Counted from the stretch's first letter, positions 48,114-58,103 are shown. The stretch: 64,000 nt of DNA from Bacteroidota bacterium (GCA_030550395.1 JAUQPL010000004.1:42501-106500); one strand, 5' to 3'. The notes: generated from the sequence alone by a model not told the origin. Numbers and translations are program-made.

Positions 48114-50870
48114 TCACCCGTGGGCTTCGTCCCAGTGACGTCCCACGCCGATATCAACAACGACTGGAACATCGCCCAAGGGGAGGGCAGATTGCATTTC
48201 CGTGCGCACCAATTCTTGCAGGGTGGGAATCTCTGATTCTGGAGCTTCAAAGAGGAGCTCGTCGTGGACTTGGAGGATCATCATGGACCGGAGCCCTTCG
48301 GTGCGCAAGCGCCGGTGAATGGCAATCATGGCTCGTTTCATCATATCAGCCGCTGAGCCTTGGATGGGGGCATTGATTGCTGCACGTTCGGCAGCGGCGC
48401 GGACAGTGGCGTTCTTGCTTGTGATGGTGGGGAAGTAGCGACGACGTCCGCAGAGGGTTTCTACGTACCCGTGACGGCGGGCATACTCGACGGTTTCTTC
48501 CATGTAGCGACGGATTCCTGGATAGCGGGCGAAGTATTGTTCAATGATGCGATGTGCCTCCGTTTTGGAAATCCCCAAACGCTGAGCCAAACCGAAAGGT
48601 TGCAATCCGTACATGATGCCGAAGTTCACTACCTTTGCGGCGCGGCGCATTTCTGGGGTAACTTGGTTAATAGAAACACCAAAGAGAGCAGCGGCGGTAG
48701 CGGCGTGGATGTCGTGTCCCGCTTTGAAGGCAGCGATAAGTCCTTCGTCTCCGCTGATATAGGCCATAATGCGGAGCTCTATTTGGGAGTAGTCTGCCGA
48801 AAGCAGGAGGTGTTTCACTTTCTGGGCAACGAAGGCTTTGCGGATTTCCCGTCCGCGTTCGCCGCGGACGGGAATGTTCTGGAGATTGGGATTGCTGGAG
48901 GAGAGACGTCCAGTGCTGGTTGCCGTCTGATTGTAGGTGGTGTGAATGCGTCCAGTACGGGGATGGATAAGCGTTGGCAGGGTTTCAATATAGGTGGACA
49001 GCAGTTTGCTCAGTTGCCGGTATTCCAGAATAAGAGCAGCGATGGGATAGCAGACGGCTAACTCGGAGAGCACAGACACGTCGGTGCTGTAGCCAGTTTT
49101 CGTCTTCTTGAGTCGTGGAAGATGGAGACGCTCAAAGAGGACTTCGGCAAGCTGTTTGGGGGAATCAACGTTGAATTCTACACCTGCTTCGGCGTAGATG
49201 CGTTGGCGTAACTGTTCCTGTTCCCGACGGTATTCCTCCCCGAGCTCGCGGAGGATTTTAGGGTCAATGGCGACACCATTCCACTCCATCTGGGCGAGAA
49301 CCTCGATCAGCGGGAATTCTATTTCCTCAGCGAGGCGGAGCATGGTGTGGTGGCGGAGTTCGTCACGGAGGCGTTTGCATAGTTGGAGGATAATCGGGGC
49401 GTTTGCTCCTACGGTGACGGCAGAGGGAGGGATGGACTCTGTTTGGGGTTCGGAAAGCTGGGGCAAGGAGATTTGGGGGAGCCATTTCCGGCGGAGGGCG
49501 TCCAGCGTGTGCTGATCGTCGGGGTTTAGTACGTAACTGGCTATCATGGTATCAGAGCCGACGGGTGGAGGGTCTATACCGTAGCGCTGAAGGGCAAGGA
49601 AGAGGCGTTTGAGGTTGTGTCCGCAGAGGTATGGAGGGGGAGTGCGAAAGAGGGCAATCAGTGCTTCTAATATCTGCCGTACGGAGAGGCTTGTGGAGGA
49701 GGTTGGAGCTGTTTCCTCAAAGAGGCTGGGTTGGGGCTCAGGGGAGATATCCTGAGGAGAGAGCGGCAGGTAGTAAAGCAGATCCGTCCGGGGGCAGAGG
49801 AAGAGTGCTCTAGGCTCTGCTTCGATGTGGGAACTAGCGAAGTCCCCTTCCACACTGACCCATTGGGCGCGGCGAAGTTCCTGCAGCATTTGTTTGAAGG
49901 CAGTAGGACTGGTAACAGGGACGAGCCGGGGTGAGATGGGGACTTCTGTCGGTACCGAGGGGGATGTAGACTGGGGTTCTGCAGAGAGTTCAGGGAAGAG
50001 TTGTCGGAGGCGTTCCCGCAGTGTGCGCATGGCCAGGCGGTCCAGGAGGGCGGAGAGTTCAGGTACGTTCGGTGGACGTCGGCGGCAGAGTTCGGGAGAA
50101 AAGGAAATTGGGGCATCGGTATGAAGACGGACTAACTGGCGGGAGAGGATGGCATTGTGGTAATCCTCACCCAGGTACTTGCGCAGGGAGGGTTTGTCTA
50201 CCTCGTCCAGTCGTTCGTAGAGGCGGTCTAACGAGCCGAAGCGGTGGAGAAGTTGGAGTGCGGTTTTTTCTCCAACGTTGCGGACACCTGGAATATTGTC
50301 CACAGGATCGCCGACCAAGGCGAGGAAGTCTATCACTTGGTCGGGGGACAGACCCCATTCCTGGTGCAAGCGTTGGACGTCCCAGCGTTCATAGTCTGTG
50401 CCTTCACGGGTAGTAGGGCGCAGAACGATGATGCGATCGGAGAGCAGTTGGAAAAAGTCCTTGTCGGAGGTGACGCAGGCAACTGTATAGCCAGCTTCGG
50501 CAGCTTGGCGGGCAAGGGTTGCGATGAGGTCGTCAGCTTCATACCCAGGCAGTTCAAGGCGGGGGATTCCAAGGGCATCCAAGAGTTGTTTGACGTGCTG
50601 AATTTGTATTGCTAAGTCTTCCGGTGGGGCTTGGCGGGTGGCTTTGTAGGCGGTGTATTGCTCATGGCGGAATGTTGGGGCTGCCGTGTCAAAGACAACA
50701 GCTAGAAGTTCCGGTTGCTCCTCCCGCAGGAGAGCCAACAGCATATTGGCAAATCCAAAGGTGGCAAAAGTTGGCTCTCCCGAAGGGGCATGGAGCCCAG
50801 TGCGCATTAGGGCATGATAAGCGCGGAAGAGCAGGGACATGCCATCAACGAGGAAGAGGCGAGGCTCCAT
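48114..50870 (-). CDS. polA: DNA polymerase I
   Basis: 918 aa; 5' nuclease GYEADDLIATLA, polymerase DYSQIELRIMAYISGD, RRAAKVVNFGIMYG, QVHDELLFE. Confidence 0.97.
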   Translation of the reverse strand: MEPRLFLVDGMSLLFRAYHALMRTGLHAPSGEPTFATFGFANMLLALLREEQPELLAVVFDTAAPTFRHEQYTAYKATRQAPPEDLAIQIQHVKQLLDALGIPRLELPGYEADDLIATLARQAAEAGYTVACVTSDKDFFQLLSDRIIVLRPTTREGTDYERWDVQRLHQEWGLSPDQVIDFLALVGDPVDNIPGVRNVGEKTALQLLHRFGSLDRLYERLDEVDKPSLRKYLGEDYHNAILSRQLVRLHTDAPISFSPELCRRRPPNVPELSALLDRLAMRTLRERLRQLFPELSAEPQSTSPSVPTEVPISPRLVPVTSPTAFKQMLQELRRAQWVSVEGDFASSHIEAEPRALFLCPRTDLLYYLPLSPQDISPEPQPSLFEETAPTSSTSLSVRQILEALIALFRTPPPYLCGHNLKRLFLALQRYGIDPPPVGSDTMIASYVLNPDDQHTLDALRRKWLPQISLPQLSEPQTESIPPSAVTVGANAPIILQLCKRLRDELRHHTMLRLAEEIEFPLIEVLAQMEWNGVAIDPKILRELGEEYRREQEQLRQRIYAEAGVEFNVDSPKQLAEVLFERLHLPRLKKTKTGYSTDVSVLSELAVCYPIAALILEYRQLSKLLSTYIETLPTLIHPRTGRIHTTYNQTATSTGRLSSSNPNLQNIPVRGERGREIRKAFVAQKVKHLLLSADYSQIELRIMAYISGDEGLIAAFKAGHDIHAATAAALFGVSINQVTPEMRRAAKVVNFGIMYGLQPFGLAQRLGISKTEAHRIIEQYFARYPGIRRYMEETVEYARRHGYVETLCGRRRYFPTITSKNATVRAAAERAAINAPIQGSAADMMKRAMIAIHRRLRTEGLRSMMILQVHDELLFEAPESEIPTLQELVRTEMQSALPLGDVPVVVDIGVGRHWDEAHG

Positions 50871-50895
50871 GGCTGGCGTAGGGAGGCATGGCTAC

Positions 50896-51816
50896 CTATA
50901 GCAGGTTGCGGAGGCGGCGGATTAGGAGATAGGTAGAAAGCCACGTCTTGAAGACGATCCAGACTTTATGTGGGAAGGACACCCGGTAGCGATGGCGGAA
51001 GACGTTGAAGTCGCCCAGCTCTATCTTTTCCAGCAGCCGGTAGTAGATGAGGTCCATTGCTTCGGCGGGAAAGAGGGTGGCGCGGTCATCGGGATGGAGG
51101 TACATCCGTGCGCGGTGGTAGAAACTGCGAGCACGCTGGGCTTCACAGCGCATCAGCTCAATGAAGCGCTCGTCGTAGCACTCAGCCATCAAGTCGGCTT
51201 CGGAGTACCCGAAGCGCTCCATGTCCTCTAGGGGTAGGTAGATGTACCCGCGGTCCTTATCCGGCTTGATGTCGCGTAGGATGTTTGTCAGCTGGAGGGC
51301 ATAGCCCAGGTAGATGGCGTACTGGCGAGCCTGGGGATGTTTGTAGCCGAAGATTTCAATGCAAATCAGTCCGATGCTGCTAGCAACGCAGTAGCAGTAG
51401 TCCTTCAGCTCTTCAAAAGTTCGGTAGCGGCGCTGTATTAGGTCGCGTTCGCAGCCATCGATGAGCAGAAGGAAGTATTGTTTCGGCAATTGGAAGCGCT
51501 CCACAACGTGTGCCAGTGGGAGTAGGGTGGGATGGAAGGAAGTGCCAGCGTAGATGGCTTCAATCTGTTGGCGCCACCATGCTAACCATTGGCGTTTCGC
51601 CAGTAGGTCATCGGCTGTATCGCGCCCTGGGGTGTCTACCAGGGTGTCAACGGCGCTGGCAAAGTGATAGACAGCTTGGATAGCGGCGCGTTGAGTCTGA
51701 GGGAGGAGCAGCAAGGGATAGTAGAAGCTGCTCTGCTGGAAAGAGCTTGGTGAAAGGCCCGGTGGAAGCTCATGGGTACTGAAGGCTGTAGTATTGCTGA
51801 AGAAGGGCAATCGCAT
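50896..51816 (-). CDS. Squalene/phytoene synthase family (HpnD-like)
   Basis: FASAVDTLVDTPGRDTADD, IGLICIEIFGY, LTNILRDIKPDKDRGYIYLPLEDM. Confidence 0.8.
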   Translation of the reverse strand: MRLPFFSNTTAFSTHELPPGLSPSSFQQSSFYYPLLLLPQTQRAAIQAVYHFASAVDTLVDTPGRDTADDLLAKRQWLAWWRQQIEAIYAGTSFHPTLLPLAHVVERFQLPKQYFLLLIDGCERDLIQRRYRTFEELKDYCYCVASSIGLICIEIFGYKHPQARQYAIYLGYALQLTNILRDIKPDKDRGYIYLPLEDMERFGYSEADLMAECYDERFIELMRCEAQRARSFYHRARMYLHPDDRATLFPAEAMDLIYYRLLEKIELGDFNVFRHRYRVSFPHKVWIVFKTWLSTYLLIRRLRNLL

Positions 51817-52714
51817 CACGGACACCGAGCTGCGGACGTTGGAAGAGAACAGTTGTTCCAAGCTGACGGAGCCGTTCCAGAAGTCGGAAGGCGGCAGCAA
51901 GGGTTACTCTCGCCTGCCAACGCAATCGGGGATGTACGATAGCGGGGAGTCCTTGTGCCGCGCGGGAGAGCCATCGGATGATGACATCAGCAACGTCGTT
52001 CAAACACCGGTGCAATTTACTAGAATTTTGCCACAGCTCCTCAGGCTCTACAATTCCATAGCGGCGGAGGACCTCCCAGGGTAGGTAGAGACGTCCTTGG
52101 GGTAGGTCCAGAGAAAGATCCTGCCAGAAGTTGAGGAGCTGCAGGGCTATGCAGAGGGCATTGGAGGCACAGAGCGCCGTAGGAGTACAGCTCTGGTGTA
52201 GGAAGAGTAGAGCTTCGCCGATAGGTGTAGCGGAGTGGTGGCAGTACCATTCTACCTCACTCCAGCTGGAGAAGGGGCGAAAATCGGCATCGTAGCGGAA
52301 GGCTGTCAAGAGGCGCTGTACAAGGAGGATAGGCAGACCTGTATCCCGCAGTGTGGCACTAAAGGCGATGAGCACGGGATTTCCTGCCTGTGGAGCTGTG
52401 TGTACGGCATGGAGGAGATGGTCTTCTAGCGCCTTGAGCAGCTCCAACTTTTCCGAGGGGGGGGCGTTCGGTGCGTCGGCGATGTCATCGGCTAAGCGAG
52501 CGAAGGCATAGAGATGAGCTACGTGAGGGCGCAGGTGGGCCGGTAAGAGGAGCGAGGCGACGGGGAAATTCTCATAATGTCTCCGTGCCCAGCGTCGGCA
52601 AAAGCGTGAGGCTTCGTATAGGTTCCGAATCCGGAAGCGTCCCCCTTCGGGGGAGCAGAGGCTGCGGAGATCGTCCCACGTCAATCGGTGTGACACAAGG
52701 TCAGCCCTTACCAC
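51770..52714 (-). CDS. Squalene/phytoene synthase family (HpnC-like)
   Basis: [64 protein letters not shown]. Confidence 0.85.
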   Translation of the reverse strand: MVRADLVSHRLTWDDLRSLCSPEGGRFRIRNLYEASRFCRRWARRHYENFPVASLLLPAHLRPHVAHLYAFARLADDIADAPNAPPSEKLELLKALEDHLLHAVHTAPQAGNPVLIAFSATLRDTGLPILLVQRLLTAFRYDADFRPFSSWSEVEWYCHHSATPIGEALLFLHQSCTPTALCASNALCIALQLLNFWQDLSLDLPQGRLYLPWEVLRRYGIVEPEELWQNSSKLHRCLNDVADVIIRWLSRAAQGLPAIVHPRLRWQARVTLAAAFRLLERLRQLGTTVLFQRPQLGVRDAIALLQQYYSLQYP

Positions 52715-53016
52715 CGCATGAGGTTGACTTCGTCCACGTAGACTGTCTGCTGGTTCCGGAAGAGCGCAATGACAATTGCCAGACCGACAGCAGCTTCTGC
52801 CGCTGCCACAGCCATGACAAAGAAGACCAACAATTGACCCTCCGCATCGCCCAAGTATGCGGAGAAGGCAACCAGTGAAAGGTTGACGGCATTGAGCATA
52901 ATTTCGATAGACATCAGGATAAGCAAGGCGTTGCGTCGGGTAAGTACCCCGACGACTCCAACAGTGAACAGAGTTGCCGACAGCAGTACATAGGCTTCCA
53001 GCGGGAGTTGCTGCAT
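52708..53016 (-). CDS. nuoK: NADH-quinone oxidoreductase subunit K
   Basis: [40 protein letters not shown]. Confidence 0.95.
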   Translation of the reverse strand: MQQLPLEAYVLLSATLFTVGVVGVLTRRNALLILMSIEIMLNAVNLSLVAFSAYLGDAEGQLLVFFVMAVAAAEAAVGLAIVIALFRNQQTVYVDEVNLMRW

Positions 53017-53019
53017 GGC

Positions 53020-53532
53020 TTAGGGCTCCAGTTTCCGTTTTGCTAAGATGACAGCGCCGACGATTGCTGCCAACAACAGTAGCGAGACTGCTTCAAAGGG
53101 GAAGAGGTAGTCCGTGAAGAGAAGCTTCCCAAGGCTTTCCGGAGCTCCAATCTCCGCCGCTTGGGGAGAGGGAGATTTGTAGCCCGTAGGGCGGCTAAGG
53201 AAGAGAACCAGGAGTTGGAGGATGAGGAGGGCTCCAAAGGCGCTTGCGGCACCAACTTGTGGATTGAAGCGTTCGCGTAATTGCTCAGGGTTCCCCAAGT
53301 TGAGGAGCATGATGACAAAGACAACCAACACCATCACGGCGCCGGCATAGATGAGAACCTGCATCGCCGCTACCAGTGGTGCCCGAAGTGTGAGGTAAAG
53401 CCCCGCCAGAGTCAGGAAGTAGCCGATCATCCATAGGGCGGATGCGACGGGGTTGCGGCGAGTGATGACGGCCAGAGCCGACCCCACAGCAGCTGCGCCA
53501 AAGATGAAGAAGAAAAAAACGTCCAGCGACAC
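53020..53532 (-). CDS. nuoJ: NADH-quinone oxidoreductase subunit J
   Basis: NPVASALWMIGYFLTLAGLYLTLRAPLVAAMQVLIYAGAVMVLVVFVIMLLNLG. Confidence 0.95.
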   Translation of the reverse strand: MSLDVFFFFIFGAAAVGSALAVITRRNPVASALWMIGYFLTLAGLYLTLRAPLVAAMQVLIYAGAVMVLVVFVIMLLNLGNPEQLRERFNPQVGAASAFGALLILQLLVLFLSRPTGYKSPSPQAAEIGAPESLGKLLFTDYLFPFEAVSLLLLAAIVGAVILAKRKLEP

Positions 53533-53573
53533 GACTTACCCTCTCGGAAGCGGAGTGGACATGCTGTCAAGCG

Positions 53574-53581
53574 CAAAATTA
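53574..53581 (-). promoter_or_regulatory. TAnnTTTG promoter motif, TAATTTTG
   Basis: 42 nt upstream of nuoJ, minus strand. Confidence 0.5.
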
Positions 53582-53593
53582 CAGCCTTGTAGC

Positions 53594-55726
53594 TTAGACT
53601 TCCTCGGCAGCGTGTGCACGGTGTTCCTCAACGAGCTTCTGCTGGATATGGGGAGGTACAGGAACGTACTCGGCGAAGCGTTGGGTATAAGTGGCGCGTC
53701 CCTGGGTCAGGGATCGGAGGGCAGCGGCATAACGGTCCAACTCCGCCAGAGGCATATGGGCACGGATGCGCTGATAGTGCCCATCGCTTTCAATACCCAG
53801 GATGGTTGCTCGCCGGGACGGGAGATCGCTCATGACTGCACCTACAAACTCTTCCGGGACGGTGATGATGACTTCGTAGATAGGTTCCAGCACGCGGGGC
53901 TCTGCCTCCAGGAAGGCGTTCTTGAAGGCCATCATTCCAGCGATTTTGAAGGCCGCTTCGTTGGAATCGACCGGGTGCATTTTGCCATCAAAGACGCTCA
54001 CGCGGATATCGCGCACGTACGAGCCCGTGAGCGGACCATCCTGCATCTTTTCCATGATGCCCTTCAGAATAGCGGGCATAAAGCGGGCGTCAATGACGCC
54101 GCCAACGATGCAGTTGAGAAAAACAAGTTTGCCACCCCAGGGCAAATCGTATTCTTCCCGACTACGGACGGTTAATCCAGCGGGGTCAGGCATGCCATCG
54201 GTGTAGGGTTCAATCAGGAGGTGCACTTCAGCGTATTGTCCGGCGCCACCGGTCTGCTTCTTGTGCTTGTAGTAGCCCTTAGCGGGTTTCTGGATAGTTT
54301 CCCGGTAAGGAATACGGGGTTCCACAAACTCAGCTTCCACACGGAAGCGGCGTTGGAGGAGCCAGCGGGCGACCGCTAAGTGTAGCTCTCCTTGACCGTG
54401 GAGGATGATCTGGCGCAGTTCCTGTGCATGCTCCACCCGATAGCTGGGGTCTTCTTCTTGGAGCTGATGCAGAGCCGTTCCCACTTTTTCCTCATCCCCT
54501 TTTTTGACAGGGACAACAGCCACGCGAACTCGGGGTGGAGGGAACTCTATAGGAGGCAAGGTGACGGTCATACCCTTGTCATGGAGCGTGTTGTTGGTGT
54601 GCGTATTCCGGAGCTTGACTGTTGCGGCAAGGTCGCCCGCTACGATTGGGCTTACTTCCGTTCGCTTTTTGCCTAAGACGGTGAAAAGCTGAGGGATCCG
54701 TTCAACGGAACCCGTTTGGGCGTTGACCAACTCCGTACCTGTGCGGAGGGTTCCCGAGTATATTCGCAGGAAGCTCATATCTCCAAGGCTGGGCTCAGAG
54801 AGCGTGCGGTAGACGAAAGCAACGACGGGGCCGGCTGGATCGCAGGCGATGGAAACGCCCTCGACGGAACGAACGGGTGGGAGCTCTGTCGGGGGCGGCA
54901 CAAGGGTGGTCAAGAGCTGGAGCAGACGGGTCAGTCCAACGTTAGATTGGGAACTTGTGCAGAGAACCGGGAAAATGGCGCGCTGGAGGAGGGCTTGACG
55001 TAGACCCCGTTCAAGCTCTTCTTGGGTCAGTTCCCCATTAGCAAAGTAGGACTCCATAAGAGCCTCGTCCGTGGCGGCAACAGCTTCCATGAGCTGCTCG
55101 CGGAAAAGGCGTAAGCGTTCCTGTTCGCCTTCCGGGAGAGAGCCCGGCTGAGGAGGATTCCCAGGGGTCTCAGCACCGTAGAAGCACTGCGCAAGCACGT
55201 CAGCGATGCCACGGAATTGCCCACCTTCGCCGACAGGATACTGCAAAGCAACGGCAGAGGGGCTGAGCCGTTGGCGGATATGTTCCACAGTACGCTCAAA
55301 ATTGGCTTGTTCGCTATCGGGCTTACTCAGCACCAGAGCAATGGGAAGCCCCTGCCGTTCAGCGTATTTCCAGAGGAGTTCGGTGCCGACCTCTACGCCA
55401 CTTTGTAGGCTTACAAGGAGGAGCCCTATATCGGAGACGCGCATTGCGGGCAGGACTTGCCCGATGAAGTCATCGTAGCCAGGAGTATCCAGCAAGTTCA
55501 GCTTGTAGCCGTTCCATTCAAAGGTCAGCAGACTGGTGAAGACCGATGTTCCCCGCTCGTGCTCCAGGTCGTGGTAGTCTGAAACGGTGTTGCGCTCGGC
55601 AACACTTCCCTTGCGTGTCGTTATGCCAGCAGTGTAGAGTATTGCTTCCGCAAGGCTTGTTTTTCCGCAACCAGCGTGACCCAGCAGGACAGCCGTACGG
55701 ACATGTTGTGCGTCGTAAACCCTCAT
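53594..55726 (-). CDS. Elongation factor G-like GTPase (EF-G-2 type)
   Basis: MRVYDAQHVRTAVLLGHAGCGKTSLAEAILY, LLDTPGYDDFIGQV, GQGELHLAVARWLL, domain IV/V conserved. Confidence 0.88.
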   Translation of the reverse strand: MRVYDAQHVRTAVLLGHAGCGKTSLAEAILYTAGITTRKGSVAERNTVSDYHDLEHERGTSVFTSLLTFEWNGYKLNLLDTPGYDDFIGQVLPAMRVSDIGLLLVSLQSGVEVGTELLWKYAERQGLPIALVLSKPDSEQANFERTVEHIRQRLSPSAVALQYPVGEGGQFRGIADVLAQCFYGAETPGNPPQPGSLPEGEQERLRLFREQLMEAVAATDEALMESYFANGELTQEELERGLRQALLQRAIFPVLCTSSQSNVGLTRLLQLLTTLVPPPTELPPVRSVEGVSIACDPAGPVVAFVYRTLSEPSLGDMSFLRIYSGTLRTGTELVNAQTGSVERIPQLFTVLGKKRTEVSPIVAGDLAATVKLRNTHTNNTLHDKGMTVTLPPIEFPPPRVRVAVVPVKKGDEEKVGTALHQLQEEDPSYRVEHAQELRQIILHGQGELHLAVARWLLQRRFRVEAEFVEPRIPYRETIQKPAKGYYKHKKQTGGAGQYAEVHLLIEPYTDGMPDPAGLTVRSREEYDLPWGGKLVFLNCIVGGVIDARFMPAILKGIMEKMQDGPLTGSYVRDIRVSVFDGKMHPVDSNEAAFKIAGMMAFKNAFLEAEPRVLEPIYEVIITVPEEFVGAVMSDLPSRRATILGIESDGHYQRIRAHMPLAELDRYAAALRSLTQGRATYTQRFAEYVPVPPHIQQKLVEEHRAHAAEEV

Positions 55727-55828
55727 AGCGAAGGCTGCCTTCAATGGTACATGCTAACAGCAGGAGCCGTAAAAATACCAACTTCCGTGCAAAGGTGCAG
55801 AGAGGCGGGGGCAAAAGCTGGGCAAAGC

Positions 55829-56452
55829 TTAGCAATGGCGTAGTATGCGAGCTTGCTGGTTGAGCACTCGGGGGTATAGTTCGTGCTCGTATGGCAAAAG
55901 GCGCTGGGCAAGGCTTTCAGGAGTATCGTCAGGGGCGACGGGGATGCGGATTTGAGCTAAGACCGGACCAGTGTCGTACTCTTCCTCCACGATATGCACG
56001 CTAGCCCCTGTGTACGGCTCTCCAGCACGTAGGACAGCCTGGTGAACATGGAGCCCGTACATTCCGGGTCCGCCAAATTGTGGAAGCAGTGCGGGGTGGA
56101 TGTTGAGGATGCGTCCCTGGTAGGCGCGGACAACCGCTGCGGGGACTTTCTTTAGGTAGCCTGCCAATGCAATGAGCTCAACAGCATAAGTGTTCAGTGT
56201 GTGCAGGAGTGCAGCGGCATAGTCCTCCGGATCTGGGTGGGTTACACTGCTCAGGTGGACAAATGGAATGCCGTAGCGCTGGGCGACCTCCCGGACTCCG
56301 GCAGTGGAATTGTTACTGAGGATCAGCACAATGCGGTAGAGGGTATCGGGGCGAAAGGAAAATCGGATGAGGGCTTCAGCGTTTGTTCCGCGACCGGAAG
56401 CCAAGATTGCTACGCGGACAGCATCTGGCTTAACGCTTGCCACGGAATCCAT
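55829..56452 (-). CDS. purN: Phosphoribosylglycinamide formyltransferase
   Basis: ILASGRGTNAEAL, LAGYLKKVP, ILNIHPALLPQFGGPGMYG, GASVHIVEEEYDTGPV. Confidence 0.93.
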   Translation of the reverse strand: MDSVASVKPDAVRVAILASGRGTNAEALIRFSFRPDTLYRIVLILSNNSTAGVREVAQRYGIPFVHLSSVTHPDPEDYAAALLHTLNTYAVELIALAGYLKKVPAAVVRAYQGRILNIHPALLPQFGGPGMYGLHVHQAVLRAGEPYTGASVHIVEEEYDTGPVLAQIRIPVAPDDTPESLAQRLLPYEHELYPRVLNQQARILRHC

Positions 56453-58103
56453 GGTCTTCGTAAGTCAGGATCCATGTGGCAACACTGCTTTCGTCAATGT
56501 TGGGGAGCCGGCTCCAGTGGAGGCGCCATTCACCGCTGGCGGAGCTGGTATCAGCGTCATTAGTGTGAACGTGTGCGATCATCTTCCGGAAGCGCTCCTG
56601 CCAACGTGCCATGTTGGCAGGGCGGAGGTCTATCCATCCAGCTTCGCACCACCGCTCAATTGTTTCAGGAGTGCATCGGTGGTCCTCGGTGGAGGTAGGG
56701 ATTTTGAGCTCAGCCCCGCGCAGATAGCGACGTCCATCGGGCAGGAGGATAGCCAGGCCGATGGTGAGGATTTGCGAGCGGAGGGAGCTATCACGGCACA
56801 GTATGTCCCATAGCTTTTCGGAGATGTCCTCTGGTGTGTGTTCCAGCACGGTTGGGATAGAGCCGAAGGCACGCTTGAGCAGGTGAGCCTCATAGAGCAG
56901 TTTAGTCAACCGTGGGGGTCCGAGCATCTCAAAGGCAATGCCTTCCGTGTGATGTTCGTACTCCAGCTGGCGGAGTAGTTCCACGGCAACATGACGGAGG
57001 GCCCCGCCGCGGTATGTGGGTCCCAGGACTGAGGCGTCGAAGGCCGCAACGATATCATACCCGGTGTTGCCACCGCGCAACTCTTGGACGACGACTTCGG
57101 CAATTTCTTCCGGGGTGATCAGCTCCATTTGCCCAAGGGCGGTAACAGTTTCAAACTCTGCTCGGGCAAAGACACCGTTTTCCCCTGTGTCAATGAAGAC
57201 GGAGCGTAGGGGCTCGTTGGAGCGCCGCAGTGTGTCCGGTGGCTGGAGCGGGAGCCTATCCCCAAGCTCTGGTGCTTCCTCAGGGGGCAAATCCACACGT
57301 AGGAGAGGACGTCCGCGGAAGAGGACGGTGTCGTAAGCAATACGCTTCCACCCGATAATAGCGGCAGGCTTGATCTCCTTGATGATAGGCGCTCCCGGAG
57401 TGCGTCCCATGAGGAAGAGAAGGAGGGAGTGGGCTCCGGCAACGGCGGATTTTGCTAGCAGAACACGCGATGGGCGCTCCTCGCTATGGGTATAGGGGAT
57501 ATTCAGCCCCATGCCACCGGTACCCGTCGTCCCGACCTTTAAGTACACTTGGGTTCCAGCCTCCAGGAGGCTGTGGTACAGAATCTGTACGTGCCGGATG
57601 AGCTGTGGGATGTAGAGGCTACATAGAAGGTGTTCGACCGTTTCGCTGGACTCAGCTCCCTGCCGTAGGGTCTTCCAAACGGCGGAGGCAGTGGTGTAGA
57701 TGTCCTGGTAGGCAATTGCTGTGGCAGTGTTGATGCAATCGACAACAATGTCGGGGCGAACGTCGGTCAAAAGCTCGTAGAGGGCGGATTGGCGAAGGCG
57801 GTGTTCGTCTAATTCAGCTAGGAGGTCCTCAATGAGGGCAGCGCGGGTTGCCGGATCGCGCAACAGCTCCGATCGGGAATGTTCTTTCCAAGCGCTGCGG
57901 AGGAAGATATCCCCCCAGCGAGCTTCAATGGTAGCGGAAGGAAAACGGCGCCGCAGTTCAACAACGGCTTCTTCGGCTTCGGAGCGACGGAGGGAAGTCA
58001 GGACCAAACGTTTGGGCTGTTCAGAAAGTAGACGATGGCAGACGGCGGACCCAACTAATCCCCATCCGCCAAGAACCAGCACGGTACGGTCACGGAGTTC
58101 CAT
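56430..58103 (-). CDS. Uncharacterised large Rossmann-fold (extended-SDR-like) protein
   Basis: MELRDRTVLVLGGWGLVGSAVCHRLL nucleotide-binding start; VGTTGTGGMGLNIPYTHSEERPSRVLLAKSAVAGAH; no family I can name. Confidence 0.65.
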   Translation of the reverse strand: MELRDRTVLVLGGWGLVGSAVCHRLLSEQPKRLVLTSLRRSEAEEAVVELRRRFPSATIEARWGDIFLRSAWKEHSRSELLRDPATRAALIEDLLAELDEHRLRQSALYELLTDVRPDIVVDCINTATAIAYQDIYTTASAVWKTLRQGAESSETVEHLLCSLYIPQLIRHVQILYHSLLEAGTQVYLKVGTTGTGGMGLNIPYTHSEERPSRVLLAKSAVAGAHSLLLFLMGRTPGAPIIKEIKPAAIIGWKRIAYDTVLFRGRPLLRVDLPPEEAPELGDRLPLQPPDTLRRSNEPLRSVFIDTGENGVFARAEFETVTALGQMELITPEEIAEVVVQELRGGNTGYDIVAAFDASVLGPTYRGGALRHVAVELLRQLEYEHHTEGIAFEMLGPPRLTKLLYEAHLLKRAFGSIPTVLEHTPEDISEKLWDILCRDSSLRSQILTIGLAILLPDGRRYLRGAELKIPTSTEDHRCTPETIERWCEAGWIDLRPANMARWQERFRKMIAHVHTNDADTSSASGEWRLHWSRLPNIDESSVATWILTYEDHGFRGKR

